Position numbers and translations under genes: made by a program
Notes under the pieces: generated by a model
Told to the model about the DNA's origin: nothing
Databases searched by the model: none
Seen by the model: only the letters and a program-made list of their open reading frames with translations
Part shown: in pieces, positions 1-10,582 of the stretch
Numbering within the stretch: the first letter of the stretch is position 1
Layout of the letters: every line of letters starts with the position of its first letter
From: Heterohyrax brucei
Taxonomy: Eukaryota > Chordata > Mammalia > Hyracoidea > Procaviidae
Reading direction: 5' to 3'
Length of the DNA: 64,000 nucleotides
NCBI GenBank assembly: GCA_028571685.1
Contig: CM053143.1
Span: 4,393,501 to 4,457,500, forward strand

Positions 1-170
1 TGAGAAGATATATGACAAGAAAGAGAGCCAGAGATATAATTGATAACAAATAGATTATAGAACCTCCAGCCAAGCCAAGTGCCGTATTATTTCAGTAGGA
101 ATTTAGAATTTATAAAGCACCTTTTTCCAGCTGACGGAGACCCGATTACACACTTTGCTGTTCTTGTTAC
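1..170. other. Unassigned AT-rich sequence
   Basis: No coding frame, RNA gene or repeat family is recognisable here. The stretch ends where an antisense AfroSINE begins. Confidence 0.4.
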
Positions 171-348
171 TTGTTGTTTAGTTGATTTCGAGTACTGATG
201 ATCCCATGTGTGCAAAGTGTTCAGGGTTTTCAAGGTTGTGACCTTTCAGAAGCACATCACCAAGACTGTCTTCTAAGGCAACTCTGTGTTGGTTTAAAGT
301 GCCAACATTTTGGCAAGTGCTTAACAGTTTATGCTACCCAGAATCTCT
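171..348 (-). mobile_element. AfroSINE, long variant, antisense
   Basis: The plus strand reads from tail to head: a TTGTTGTTTAGTTG start, then CCCATGTGTGCA, then GTGACCTTTCAGAAGCA, and a head-like end GTGCTTAACAGTTTATGC. This is the order of the longer afrotherian tRNA-derived SINE in reverse complement. Many substitutions make it an old copy. AfroSINEs are non-autonomous and are thought to borrow RTE machinery, because their 3' ends resemble the RTE tail. Confidence 0.7.
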
Positions 349-566
349 AACTAGAAATACTAGAACTGACAAATAGAGTAAGAAAAATTATTAATTATAT
401 TGAATACTTAAGAGTTAGTCTATTAGAACTAAAAACAAAATGAACAAATCTGAATAGCTGTAAGAAGGAATTATCCAAAGTAACACAAGTAAGTGAAATG
501 ATTAAACACAGAAGGTAAAAAAAATAAAAAAAAATCATAGAGACACAGTGAGGACTCCTCTGTTTA

Positions 567-737
567 AGGAGCCGTGGTGGCACAGCAGTTAAGCATTTGG
601 CTGCTAGCTAAAAGCCTGGTAGTGGGAACTCATCAAGTGACTTTAGAGGAGAAAGACGTGGCAATACATTCCCATAGCTGCCCCATGGGGCTGTCCTACT
701 CAGTCACATGTGGTCATCATGAGACAAAATTGACAAT
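567..737 (+). mobile_element. AfroSINE, sense
   Basis: The head GGAGCCGTGGTGGCACAGC and the box-like GGCTGCTAGCTAAAAG are followed by the variant middle with GAGGAGAAAGACGTGGCAAT and CCCATGGGGCTGTCCTACTC. This is the AfroSINE subtype with the AGAAAGACCTGGCAA insert. The tail decays near 737. Confidence 0.75.
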
Positions 738-744
738 ATTTAGA

Positions 745-3100
745 GTTTCAGAAGAATAGAGAGACATGGTGGTAGAACAAAACTGAAGGGGTACCAGAAT
801 ATCACCCAAACTGATAAAAAGCACCTAATCATAGAATGAATGTACATGATAGAATAAATAAAAAGAAATCTATACATACAAAGAATGAAACTGTTGGAGA
901 CCAAAGACCAGCAGAAAAATCTCAAAAACAGCCAGAGAAAATACAGACATTCATCTTTAAAAAGGTTGATTAGACTTACAATTGATATATCATTAACTTA
1001 TTTTAATTGCATGAAAGAATGTATTACGTACCTTGCAGGGCATTCCCTGTGAAATATGTTTTACATATAAGATCGAATAATAAAGATATTTGCAGGAAGG
1101 CAAACTAAGAGATTTCATGTACAAGAAGACTCATACTAAGGGAAATACTGAAAGATACTTCTTCAGCAGAAGAAAAATTACTCCAGATATAAGACCAGAA
1201 ACAAGGGAAGAAATGAAGGCTAGAGGAAAAATAAAAAGAGACAATGTGTGGGTAAATATACATTAAATGTATAATAATGTCTGCTGGGGATATATGATAG
1301 AACATAAAAAAGATAAATGGAGTTAAAATAAGCTCGTCTTGCATCTATTAAACTACCAATTACCGTTACATTTTGATAAGTTAAAGAAAGTGTGTTGTGT
1401 TCTCTAAAGTAGCCACAAGTGTGTATTGTAATGTAGTTAGAGTATCACTCTTCCGTAAATACAAATAATTAACAGATTAAAGATGAACATTAACAATGAA
1501 ATGATAAAAATAACCCCCAAAGAAGAAGAATAAAAAGAATATGTACATGCACGAAAAGCGCGTGGTAGGAAGGCAGATGTGAATTTCAAACAACACTTAT
1601 TTTACATATTCCTACAATCCCGTCATTCAAGATAAAGACAGTTTTACTGAATAAAAGTAAATACTAGTAGTTGACAAGAGGCAGGAAAAATACGAGATTA
1701 CAAAAAATTTAAAATGAAAGGACAGATAAAATATGCCATTTAAACCCACCGCAAAAAGGAAAGTAGGGTGGCTATATTTACATGAGACAAAAAGACTTAA
1801 AGATCAAAAAGACTTAGTTATAAAAAGAGTAATGTAAAAGTAATTTACTACAAAAGTTTAAAATATTTGATTTTCCAGGAAGATGTAAAGGATTTAATTT
1901 ATACGTAACTAGTTAAAGTCAAATAATTAATAATATGATGTACAACACAAGGAAAAAAATCATATGCAACAATGTAGGCAACAGATATACATGTTACATT
2001 TTTTTTAGGGAGAAAGATAATGTTAGAAATATACTAACATTCTGAACCCAGAGGATTCTCAACACGTTTCAAAGGAGTAAAATCATAGATGCATTCTCTG
2101 ACCAGAGTGTAATTAAGCTAAACGTAATTTAAAAAGATACAATTATCCAAAATTCCAAAATGTTCAAAAATTTGCCATTTTATTTCTAAATATACCATAG
2201 AAGAAAATACGATGAAAATTATGAAATATTTAAAATTAATTATACTAAAATACAACAAATAGTAACTAAAGAAAGAAGTTTAAGGAAGAAGTACAAGCAG
2301 TGCTTAAACAGAAATTTATGAACTTATTAGGAGAGAAGAAAATGAAAAGAAATATATTATTTTAATGAAAATAAAGAAAAACAATGGACACTAAATAAAT
2401 AGAAATGTATGATAATGAGCATCAACAAAGCACAAAGTGTCTGATTTTAAAAAGACATAAAACTAATAATTTTTATGTAGATATTTAGAGTAAGACATAG
2501 ATAGTCAATAATTAGGCATTACGAAATGGAGATATCACTAGATATCCTGTAGTCATGAGAAAAACAATTCAGAAAATAATGGAAGTAACTCTAATAATAA
2601 AAACTTGAAATCATTTTATGCATTAAAAAAAATATAGAAGGAATACTCCACATCCAGTAAGGTCAATCACATAAAATAATGTCACTCCAATACAAGTCTT
2701 CTGAAAAATACAAAAAGGAGGAAATTTTCTATACCTCATTTTCTGAATTTTAAATACAACATGAAACTCTGAAAAAGAGGTTATGAGAAAGAAAAATTAT
2801 AAACCAACTTAATTACCAGTATATATGCGCACAGCCTAAAGAAACTGCACTAGACCACAACCAGTAGTATATAAAAAGGATAAAAATTATGGACAAGCTT
2901 ATTTTGTTATACCAATACGTGAAAGAAAAAATAAATTATTGTTTCAGAGGAATAAAATTACAGTTCTAGCTATATCTAAAGGAACTATAAAAATATTAAT
3001 GCTTCAACCAAGAACAACCGTGTAAAAGTAGATTGAAAATAAAGCAAACAGAACAGGTGTCAGAAAGTATTAATGAGAAAAAAGGCGATTAATGTTTAAG
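745..3100 (+). mobile_element. Highly decayed L1 (L1M-like), sense
   Basis: Patches follow the L1 order on the plus strand. At 1085-1330 there is a segment like the end of ORF1 and the inter-ORF region (GGGAAATACTGAAAGATACTT). Around 1770-1810 there is endonuclease-like sequence (GTGGCTATATTTACATGAGAC). At 2100-2350 sequence like the region downstream of the endonuclease appears (CAGTGCTTAAACAGAAATTTATG). At 2700-2840 there is reverse-transcriptase-like sequence. Stop codons occur throughout, so nothing here can be translated as L1 protein. The element is old and the edges are approximate. Confidence 0.6.
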
Positions 3101-3283
3101 AGTCCAGGATTCTAGTGTGTGTGTGCTTTGGAGGATGCATTGCTTGAACTCTGTATTTGCTACTGATCCATGCTTCAAAGACATTGGACAATTTAACGGT
3201 AGGGTACAAAAATCCCAAAAACAACAACACAAAATTATCCGGAGAAATATTCTGTTTTCAGTACTCCAGGAGACAAAAATTAA

Positions 3284-3456
3284 TACTCAGTTCTGGCTTA
3301 ATGGGTTAAGTGCTACATGTGCTAACCAAAAGCCTGGCAGTTCGAAACCACCAGGCACTCCTTGGCTACTCTCTGGAACAGTTTCACTCTATCTACAGCG
3401 TTGCTATGAGTTGGAATCGATTCGACAGCACTGGGTTTGGTTTTGTTTTTTTTACC
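3284..3456 (+). mobile_element. AfroSINE, sense
   Basis: It carries ATGGGTTAAGTGCTACATG, CTAACCAAAAGCCTGGCAGT, CACTCCTTGG and the tail GCTATGAGTTGGAATCGATT, then GGGTTTGG and a T-rich end. It is one of the better preserved copies in the window. Confidence 0.85.
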
Positions 3457-4000
3457 AAGGCAACTAGGATGTGAAAAGCTGACATTTCTGCTCAAGGAAT
3501 TACTAATTTCTCAGCTGCTCAAATTTTGAGTGAGAAAATGAAAAATCCAATCATAGAAGAGCTGTGCAGAGGCTAACAAGCTGATCATGGATTTAATCAA
3601 TTTCACAATAAAAAGGGAAAAAGGAGAGGTTATAGTAAGTAACATCATATTTTTAGGAGACATTCCAAAGGGACATGTCCTAGAATCATGAACAAGTGGA
3701 AATAGACCAACTTTCACAGATTCTGAAGCTTAGACCTAAACTGCATAAACTTACATTATTCCGTATATCTGTTATGGGGGATAAAAGCAAAAAGGCTTTT
3801 GTGAATGATACAAATCACAGTTGCATGGAATATTTTACAAAGTAGAGTTACAACATTCACTGAAAAAAAATCCAGCAATGTCAGGGGAAATAATTGAATG
3901 CTTAAAACCAATTAAAAAAACAAGAACAGTTGATACAACACAGAAGTAATTCAGACACTGGATTCTGTAAATAAAAATTGCACGATGCTGAGGCTAAATT
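3457..4000. other. Unassigned non-coding stretch
   Basis: I see no gene or recognisable repeat between the two sense AfroSINEs. Short reading frames here have no resemblance that I can name. Confidence 0.4.
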
Positions 4001-4195
4001 AAGGATCTCTGATGGCACAATGTTCAGTCCTCAGCTGCTAATCCAAAGGTCAGTGGTTTGGAGGTTCTAGCCCACTAGTGGCTCTGCAGGAGAAATGACA
4101 GGGCAAACTGCACTTGTAAAGATTATAGCCTAGTAAGCACCGTGGGGCCACTGTAGCCCGTCACGTGAGATCGCTATGAGTAAGAATCATCCAGA
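4001..4195 (+). mobile_element. AfroSINE, sense, variant middle
   Basis: The head is weak (GATCTCTGATGGCACAATG). CAGCTGCTAATCCAAAGGTC, GTGGCTCTGCAGGAGAAATG and AGATCGCTATGAGTAAGAAT follow in AfroSINE order. It belongs to the subtype that contains the GCAGGAGAAA block. Confidence 0.75.
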
Positions 4196-4252
4196 AGACA
4201 CACAGCAAATAGTAAAATTATAAACTGGTATGTTATTTTTGAATGGAAAATG

Positions 4253-4650
4253 GATTTTTTTTATTAATTACTTTATTGTGTTTTAAGTGAAAGTTTACAG
4301 TCCAAGAGAATTTGTCATACGAAAAGTTATGCACACTAGCTGCTCTCCCCAAAATGTGACAGCACACTCCTCGTTTCCACCCTGCATTTCCTGTATGTGT
4401 TCAACCAGCTCCTGTCTCCCTCTGCCCTCTTAACACCCCTGGACAGAAGCTGCCTAGTTGCTCTCATGTGCCTGGTTAAGCCAAGAAGCACACTCTTCTC
4501 CAGTATCATTTTATATATTATATTGCAGTCCAATCTTTGTCTGAAGATTTGACTTTGAGAATGCTGTCAGTTCTGGACTAACAGAGTATGGGGGCCAAGT
4601 CTTCTAGGGACCTTTCAGTGGGTCAGACCATCAGGTCTGGTCTTTTGAAT
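4253..4650 (-). mobile_element. L1 3' UTR end, antisense (subfamily A)
   Basis: The poly(T) run at 4255 is the complement of an L1 poly(A) tail. AAGTGAAAGTTTACAGTCCA, GCTGCTCTCCCCAAAATGTG and CCAGTATCATTTTATAT follow, the order of a common elephant L1 3' UTR. It stops near GTCTGGTCTTTT, where an RTE fragment takes over. The piece at 9280-9775 carries a more 5' part of the same type of UTR, so the two may once have been one element. That link is inference. Confidence 0.7.
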
Positions 4651-4653
4651 ACA

Positions 4654-4800
4654 GGATTGACACAGTGGCCAACACAAATGACATAAGCACAAAAACGATA
4701 GTGGACATGGTGTAAGACTGGGTAGTGTTTAAATCCGTTGTGCACAGGGTTTCTATGAGACAGAACTGACTTGATGGTACCTAACAACAGCAACAACAAC
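4654..4800 (+). mobile_element. RTE (BovB-clade) 3' end fragment
   Basis: This is the terminal part of an RTE LINE: GGATTGACACAGTGGCC, then GTGGACATGGTGTAAGACTG, GGTAGTGTTT, TTGTGCACAGGGTTTCTATGAG and the tail CCTAACAACAGCAACAAC. The (AAC)n-like end is the usual RTE terminus. It shows the uninterrupted form of the site that carries a mitochondrial-like patch at 6331-6409. Confidence 0.8.
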
Positions 4801-5175
4801 ATGGTATTGATATTTCTAACTTTTAATGAAAGTGTAAAATTGCTTTCCAAAGAGGTTTTACCATTTTGCAATCCCACCAGCAGGGTAGGAGAATTCAAAT
4901 CTTTCCACAGCCTCTCCAGCATTTGTTGATTTGTATTTTTCAGATTATTGCCAATATTGGGGTGAAATGGTATCTCATTGTAATTTTGATTTTGATTTCT
5001 ATAATAGCTAACAATTACGAGCACTTCCTCATGTGTCTTTTGGCTGCCTGAATGTCTTTGATGAAGTGTCTGTCCATCTCCTTTGTCCATTGTTTAATAG
5101 GGTTATTTGTCTTTTTCTTGTTGATATTTTACAGTACTTTGCAGATTATGGAAATTAGACATCAATCCAATATAC

Positions 5176-5223
5176 GGGTCACCATGAGTTGGATCTGACT
5201 CGACGGCACTTTGCTGGCTGGTC
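5176..5223 (+). mobile_element. Orphan AfroSINE/RTE 3' tail inside L1
   Basis: GGGTCACCATGAGTTGG and CTGACTCGACGGCACTTTGC match only the last ~45 bases of an AfroSINE or RTE and interrupt the L1 ORF2 sequence. The body of the SINE is absent. The end has a TGGCTGG-type repeat instead of poly(A). Confidence 0.65.
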
Positions 5224-6075
5224 GATATATAATTGCAAAATATTTATTCATATTCTGTAGGCATTCTTTTAGCTCATGTGATAAAGTCTTTAGATGAGCA
5301 TAAGTGTTTGATTTTTAGTAGTTACCATATCTGTTTTCTCTTCTGTAGTTCATGGTGTGAACATCAGAATCGTCTGTTGGTAAGATTTTGTAGTCTGTCT
5401 AAACTGTATATTAGAACTTCCATTGTTGTCCCTATTTTTCTTCCAAAATCTTTATTGTTTTAGGTTTGGTATTTAGGGATTTGATCCATTTTGAGTTAGT
5501 TTTTGTGTAAGATGTGACATATGGATCTTGTTTCAGTTTTTTGCAGATCGATATCCAATTCCGTTGATACCGTTTGTTAAAGAGGCTGTTTTTACCCCAG
5601 TTTACAACTTTTGGGCCTTTGTCAAATACCGACAATTCACAGGAGGATGGTCATACTTCTGGATTCTCTTCTATGTTCAATTGAACTATGTATCTGTTTC
5701 TGTACCAGTACCAGGCTGTTTTTAATACTGTGGCAGTGTAATAGGTTCTAAGTTCAGGTAGTGTGAGGCCTCCCCCTGTGTTCCTCTTCTTCAGTAGTGT
5801 TTTAATTATCCAAGATTTCTTCCCTTTCCAAACAAAGTTGGTGAATTGTTTCTCCATCTCATTAAAAATGGCATTAGAATTTGTATTGGGATTGCATTGT
5901 TTATATAGATTGTTTTGGGTAGAATAGACATTTTCACAGTGTTATGTCTTCCTATCCATGAGCAAGATAGTTTTCTCCACTTAGTAAGTCTCTTTTTGTT
6001 TCTTACAGTAGGGTCTAATAATTTTATCCTTATAGGTCTTTTACATATCTGCTTAGGTTTATTCCTATTTAGTCC

Positions 6076-6482
6076 ATGTACCATGGACTACCAAAAGAAC
6101 AAACAGATTTGTTCTGGAAGAAGTACGACCAGAGTGTTCCTTGGAAGCAAAGATGGCAAGACTACTCCTTACGTGATTTGGACATATTGTCAGGAAGGAT
6201 CTGTCCCTGGACAAGGACTTCATGTCTGGTAGAGTAGAGGGTCAGAGAAAAAGAGGAAGACCCATGATGAGATGTATGTACACAGTGGCCACAATGACGG
6301 GCTTAAGCATAAAAATGATTGTGGACATTACACAACACCATGTAGCTTAAATTAAAGCAAAGCACTGAAAACATCAGATGGACTTTCTCCAGCCCTAGAA
6401 ACATAAAAGGCAGTGTTTTGTTCTGTTGTGCACAGGGTCACTATGAGGCAGAACTGACTCAAAGGTGCCTAACAGCAAAAAA
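6076..6482 (+). mobile_element. RTE 3' end inserted in the antisense L1
   Basis: CCATGGACTACCAAAAGAAC, GGAAGAAGTACGACCAGAG, AAGATGGCAAGACTACT and GTCAGGAAGGATCTGTCCCT form the C-terminal coding region and 3' end of RTE. The copy ends with AGGTGCCTAACAGC at about 6475, after which L1 sequence resumes. Its 3' UTR is broken by a mitochondrial-like patch. It is 5'-truncated, as most RTE copies are. Confidence 0.8.
6331..6409 (+). other. Probable NUMT: mitochondrial tRNA-Phe with the 12S rRNA start
   Basis: ATGTAGCTTAAATTAAAGCA, then GCACTGAAAACATCAGATGG, then GAAACATAAAAGG reads like the mammalian mitochondrial tRNA-Phe gene, in the H-strand gene order that leads into the first bases of 12S rRNA. 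The acceptor stem is mutated (ACACC instead of GTTA), so it is not a functional tRNA. It sits inside the RTE 3' UTR in place of roughly 12-15 RTE bases between GTGGACAT and GGCAGTGTTT. The repair-patch origin is inference. Confidence 0.65.
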
Positions 6483-8173
6483 ATGTTACCTTTTGAGAGG
6501 TTATTGTAAATAGTATTTATTTGGTGATTTCCTCTTTGATGATCTCTTTGTTGATGTAAAGGAATACTATTGATTTATTTATGTTTTTCTTATATCGTGA
6601 TACTTTGCTGAACTCTTACACAAGTTCAGGTAGTTTATTTATGGATTCTTTGGGGTTTTCTGTATATATGATCATATCATCTCAAATAAGGATAGTTTTA
6701 CTTCTTTTCTACTGATGCAGATGCCTTTCATTTCTTTGTCTTGTCTGATAGCTCTGGTCAGAACCTACATAGCACAATGCTGAATAAAACTGGAGACAGG
6801 GGTATCCTTGTTTAGTTTCTCTTCGTAAGGGGAATTCTTTCTGTCTCTCTCTGTTCAGGATGATGTTGGTGGTTGGCTTTGCATAGATGCCCCTTGAGGA
6901 ATGTACTGAAGAATTTCCTTTCTGTTCCTACTTTGCTTAGAGTTTTTAAAGTGTGTGGGTGTTGGACTTTGTCAAATGTCTTTGCTGCACCTGTTGATAA
7001 AATCAAGTGATTTTTATCCTTTGTGTTCTTCATGTAGTTGATCATATTAATTGTTTTCCTGATGTTGAACCAACCCTGCATCCCTAGTATGAATGCTACT
7101 TGGTCATGATGTATTAATTTTTTGACATGTTGTTGAGTTCCACTGGCTAGGATTTTGGTGAAGATTTTTGCATCTGAATTTATGAATGATATTGATTTGT
7201 AATTTTTTTGTGTTATCTTTACCCAGCTTTAGTATCAGTGTTATGCTGGCTTCATAGAAGGAATTTGGGAGTGTTCTGTGTTTTCTATGTTGTGAAACAG
7301 CTTCAGTAGTATTGGCATTAACTCCTATCTAAAATTTTGGGAGAATTTCCAGAGAAGCTGTCTGGGCCAGGACTTTTTTTCATTGGTAGTTTTTTTTATT
7401 ACTTTTCCAGTCTTAATTTGTGATGGGTTTATTAAGTTAGTCTAGTTCTCTTTGTGATAATTTTGGTAGATGATATTAATCTAAAATTTGTCCATTTCTT
7501 CTAGGTTTTCAAATCTGTTAAAGTACATTTTTTCATAGTATTTTGTTATGATACTTTTAATTTCAGTAGGATCTGTTGTGATAGCTCCTGTCTCATTTCT
7601 TATTTGGGCTATTTGTTTCTTTTCTGTTTTTCTTATGTGAGTTTAGCCAATGGTATATCAGTTTCATTGATCTGTTTTAAAATAACTAGCTTTTGGTTTT
7701 GTTAATTCTTTCAAATGCTTTTCTATTCTCTAATTTATTTAGTTCTGCTCTAATGTTTATTATTTGTTTGCTTCTGGTGCCTGAGAAGCTCCTTTGTTGT
7801 TCTCTTTCTACTTATTCAAGTTATAGAGTTAATTCTTTAATCTGGGCCCTTTCTTTGCTCCAGATATGTACATTCATAGAGATAAATTGACCTATGAGGA
7901 CTGCTTATGCTCTATTCCATAGGTTCTGGTGAGATGTGTATTCATTCTGATTTGATTCCATTAATTGCTTTATTGCATCCTTGATTTCTTCTATAATGCA
8001 TGAATTTTAAAGCAAGGTGTTCTTCAGTCTTTATGAGTTCAAATTTATACCAGTATTTTTTCTGCTGTCGATTTCAACTTTTAGGACTTTATGATCTGAA
8101 AAGATGCTTTGCAATACTTCAGTGGTTTGGATTTTGTTGAGACTTGCTTTATGGCCTACTATGTAGTCTGTTC

Positions 8174-9277
8174 TGCATTCTCTTGGTGTGGTTGTCTTGA
8201 GTACAGCTTCTCTGCTGAGAGAGATGCTGTCCAGTCAGGTGCTGCTGCTTAGTTTGGCAGCCAGCCCCAGCTGGGCTCTCAGGGATGGTAGGCCTCACCT
8301 CCCGGCTGACAAAGACGGTGGCCCACTTGTGCATACTCTCCAGAGTAATACCAGCAGATGTTATAGTGTAGCTCAGAGAAGGGGTGAAGGTAGCGCACTA
8401 CTGCACTCTACTACCAGCTGCTGCTGTGTTCTCTAAGTACAACTGTCTTAATAAAAGCTTCTCTGCTGACAGAGACACTGTTGAGCAGCAGCCTGTCCCA
8501 GCTGGGACCTCAGTCTGGGCAGACTCCTCCTCCCAGCTGACCTACTTGTAGAGGCTCTCTGAAGCCACCTCAGCAGATGCTATAGCTTGGCCTAGAAAAG
8601 TGTGGGCAGAATGAAGCTGCTGCACTGAGCCACCAGCCACTGCTGCATTCTCTAGGTGTGGTTGTCTTAAAAACAGCTCCTCTGCTAAGAGAGATGCTGT
8701 CCTGACACTTATTGCTGCCCAGATGGCAGCCAGCCCCAGCCAGGCTCTCAGGTATGGCTAACTCTGCTTCACAGTTGAGTAAGATTGTGTCTTACCTGAG
8801 TCAGCTCTCCTATGCTGCATCTGTAGAATCTATGGGGTAGCTAAGAGGGGCGGAAGGGAATTGCTGCTGTTGACCTCCAGCTGCTGCTGGGTTCTTTAGA
8901 TGCAACTGTCTTAAGCACAGCATTTCCACTGAGAGAGGTGCTGTCCTCTCATGCACTGCTGCTCAACATGGCAGTCAGCCCCAGTCGGGCTCTCAAGCTC
9001 CGCAGTCCCAGGCCCAATCTCCCAGTTGACAAAGATGGCATCCATACCTGTAAACTCTCTCCACTACGCCAGCAGAAGCAGGACCCTTTGCACTGCCAAT
9101 GCACTTCCAACAAATGTACTTTCCCCCCATCCTGTTGCCCAGTCCAGTCTCACAGCTTTCTGTCTGATCTTGGGATTCCTAAAATTTCTACTCTATTCAA
9201 TTCAGTTGTTTTTCTAGACCTTAGTTATTAGATGGAGCCCAGGAGACATGTGACTAGTCTGCCACCTTGGCCCTGCT
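8174..9277 (-). promoter_or_regulatory. L1 5' UTR made of four ~240-bp tandem units
   Basis: A block containing GTTGTCTTGA or AACTGTCTTA, followed by an ACAGCTTCTCTGCTGAGAGA-like sequence, recurs at 8191, 8441, 8661 and 8904. The spacings are 250, 220 and 243 bp. Each unit also carries a CAGCCCCAGC.GGGCTCTCA block and a CTGCTGCTG stretch. The units are GC-richer than their surroundings. Tandem 5' UTR units act as promoters in mouse L1; a promoter role here is inferred by analogy. Confidence 0.7.
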
Positions 9278-9279
9278 TC

Positions 9280-9775
9280 CTTCTTGCCAGCTTTTGAGAC
9301 CCAGATGCCACTCACCAAAGTGGGATGCAGAACATTTTCTTTAAAAAAATTCTCTGCCAATTTACCTAGATGTCCCTTGAAACCATAGTTTTCAGACCTA
9401 TTCCCCTACTACTCTGACCTGGTTGATTTCATCTTTTTGCTGTTGTGGGTAGTACTCCAATGAACATTTGTATGCATGCATCTATTTGTCTGACAGCTCT
9501 CATTTCTCTAGGCTATCCATATTTCAAGGAGTAGAATTCCTGGATCATGTGGTATTTCTATTTCTAGTGTTTTAAGACAGCATCAAGTCAATTTCCAAAG
9601 TGATTCTATCATTTTGCATTCACACCAACAGTGTATAAGTGTTCCATTTTCTCCATAGCCTCTCCAACATTTATTATTTTGTAGTTTTGGGGTTTAATGC
9701 CAGCCACTGGAGTTTGGATTTGGATTTCTCCAGTGGCTACTGATTGTGACCGTTTCTTCATGTATCTGTTATAAT
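9280..9775 (-). mobile_element. L1 3' UTR and ORF2 end fragment, antisense
   Basis: GCCAGCTTTTGAGACCCAGA, CACCAAAGTGGGATGCAGAA and GTCCCTTGAAACCATAG are from the subfamily-A L1 3' UTR. TTTCCAAAGTGATTCTATCA and CAACAGTGTATAAGTGTTCC follow, which lie near the end of ORF2. It is joined directly to the 5' end of the L1 at 4801-9277. Confidence 0.7.
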
Positions 9776-10104
9776 CTATCTCAAAGAAAACACGTAAGAA
9801 AATCTTTTTCTTACTCCTGGGTGGAAAAAAATTTGTTAATAAAGGCACAAAAATTGTGAAACAAAGAAAGTTATCCTTTTTGAATTTCTAGCAGAACATT
9901 TTTCACCTCTCAAAGACATAGATATTTGACTTAAAATAACAGAATTTTAGATCCAAAAAATGATGATGGAATAATTTGCTATTGTAGTGTAATTATCTTT
10001 CACTGAAGCCAATATTATTTTGTCTATGACCATTAGTGTCACTGTAATTGCTGACAGTAGAGCAGTAGATGTATCCAATACTATTGGGTATGATTTTGGA
10101 AATA
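9776..10104. other. Unassigned non-coding stretch
   Basis: This is AT-rich sequence with no gene or repeat that I recognise. Confidence 0.4.
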
Positions 10105-10105
10105 C

Positions 10106-10240
10106 AAAGGAGCCTTGGTGGAACAGTGGTTAAGAAACTGGATGCTAATTAAAAGGTCAGCAATTGGAATCCACCAGCTGTTCCTTGGAAATCCTATAAA
10201 GGCAGTTCTGCTCTGCTCTATAGGGTCTCTATTGGTCAGG
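10106..10240 (+). mobile_element. AfroSINE, sense, 3'-shortened
   Basis: GGAGCCTTGGTGGAACAGTG, GGTTAAGAAACTGGATGC, CACCAGCTGTTCCTTGGAAA and CTCTATAGGGTCTCTATTGG are in the correct order. The GACTCGACGGCA tail is not recognisable. Confidence 0.85.
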
Positions 10241-10425
10241 ATATACTTGCAAAGGCTGTCTTTTTCTGTTTGTATTTTGTTTTGGGTTTTATGGGGTCTA
10301 AAGAAGTGACCTTACACCTCATTTTGAAATTTCATAGTTTGCTACTGACAGAAATGAAATGCTAAAAATAAAATTTTCTTGAAGCTAGGATTTTTATTCT
10401 GTTAATTCTGAACACTGTATAGTGC

Positions 10426-10582
10426 AGGAGTCCTGGTGGTGCAGTGGTTAAGCACTATGTTTGTTAACTGATAGATCAGCAGTTTTCTACCTTCCACTCC
10501 TTGGAAACCCTATGGGGAAATTTAACTCTGTCATGCAGGGATGCTATGAGTTGGAATTGACTTGATGGGACAGGATTTGGGT
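10426..10582 (+). mobile_element. AfroSINE, sense
   Basis: AGTCCTGGTGGTGCAGTGGT, TAAGCACTATG, CCACTCCTTGGAAACCCTAT and GATGCTATGAGTTGGAATTG define a nearly complete copy. It ends at a GATGGGACAGGATTTGGG-like tail. Confidence 0.85.

Larger units (their letters stand above)
4840..8173 (-). pseudogene. L1 ORF2 remnant (reverse transcriptase and C-terminus)
   Basis: Fragments of the L1 ORF2 protein can be read on the minus strand in several frames. Examples are FVWKGKK followed by TGGGLTLPELRTYYTATVLK (5651-5857) and [14 protein letters not shown] further upstream (5806-6084). The codons for the catalytic FADD motif, near 6677-6688, have lost one base, which shifts the frame inside the active site. 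The endonuclease part is deleted, with the junction at about 8174. The remnant cannot encode an active protein. Confidence 0.75.
4801..9277 (-). mobile_element. L1 with 5' UTR repeats, internally deleted, antisense
   Basis: Read on the minus strand, the element begins near 9277 with a 5' end resembling GCCAAGGTGGCAGACTAGTC. It runs through repeated 5' UTR units to 8174, then jumps straight into ORF2. The ORF1 region and the N-terminal endonuclease part of ORF2 are absent. It then continues through the reverse transcriptase region to the C-terminal part near 4801. The 3' UTR and poly(A) tail are missing, because the element abuts an RTE 3' end at 4800. An RTE copy at 6076-6482 interrupts it. 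Confidence 0.7.

Noticed and set aside
6331-6409. Functional tRNA gene
   Set aside because: The acceptor stem is mutated and unpaired, and the sequence continues into 12S-like bases. It is a mitochondrial-like fragment.
8188-9231. Repeats with regular spacing, considered as a CRISPR array
   Set aside because: The units are about 240 bp and degenerate, lie in a mammalian genome, and occupy the L1 5' UTR position.
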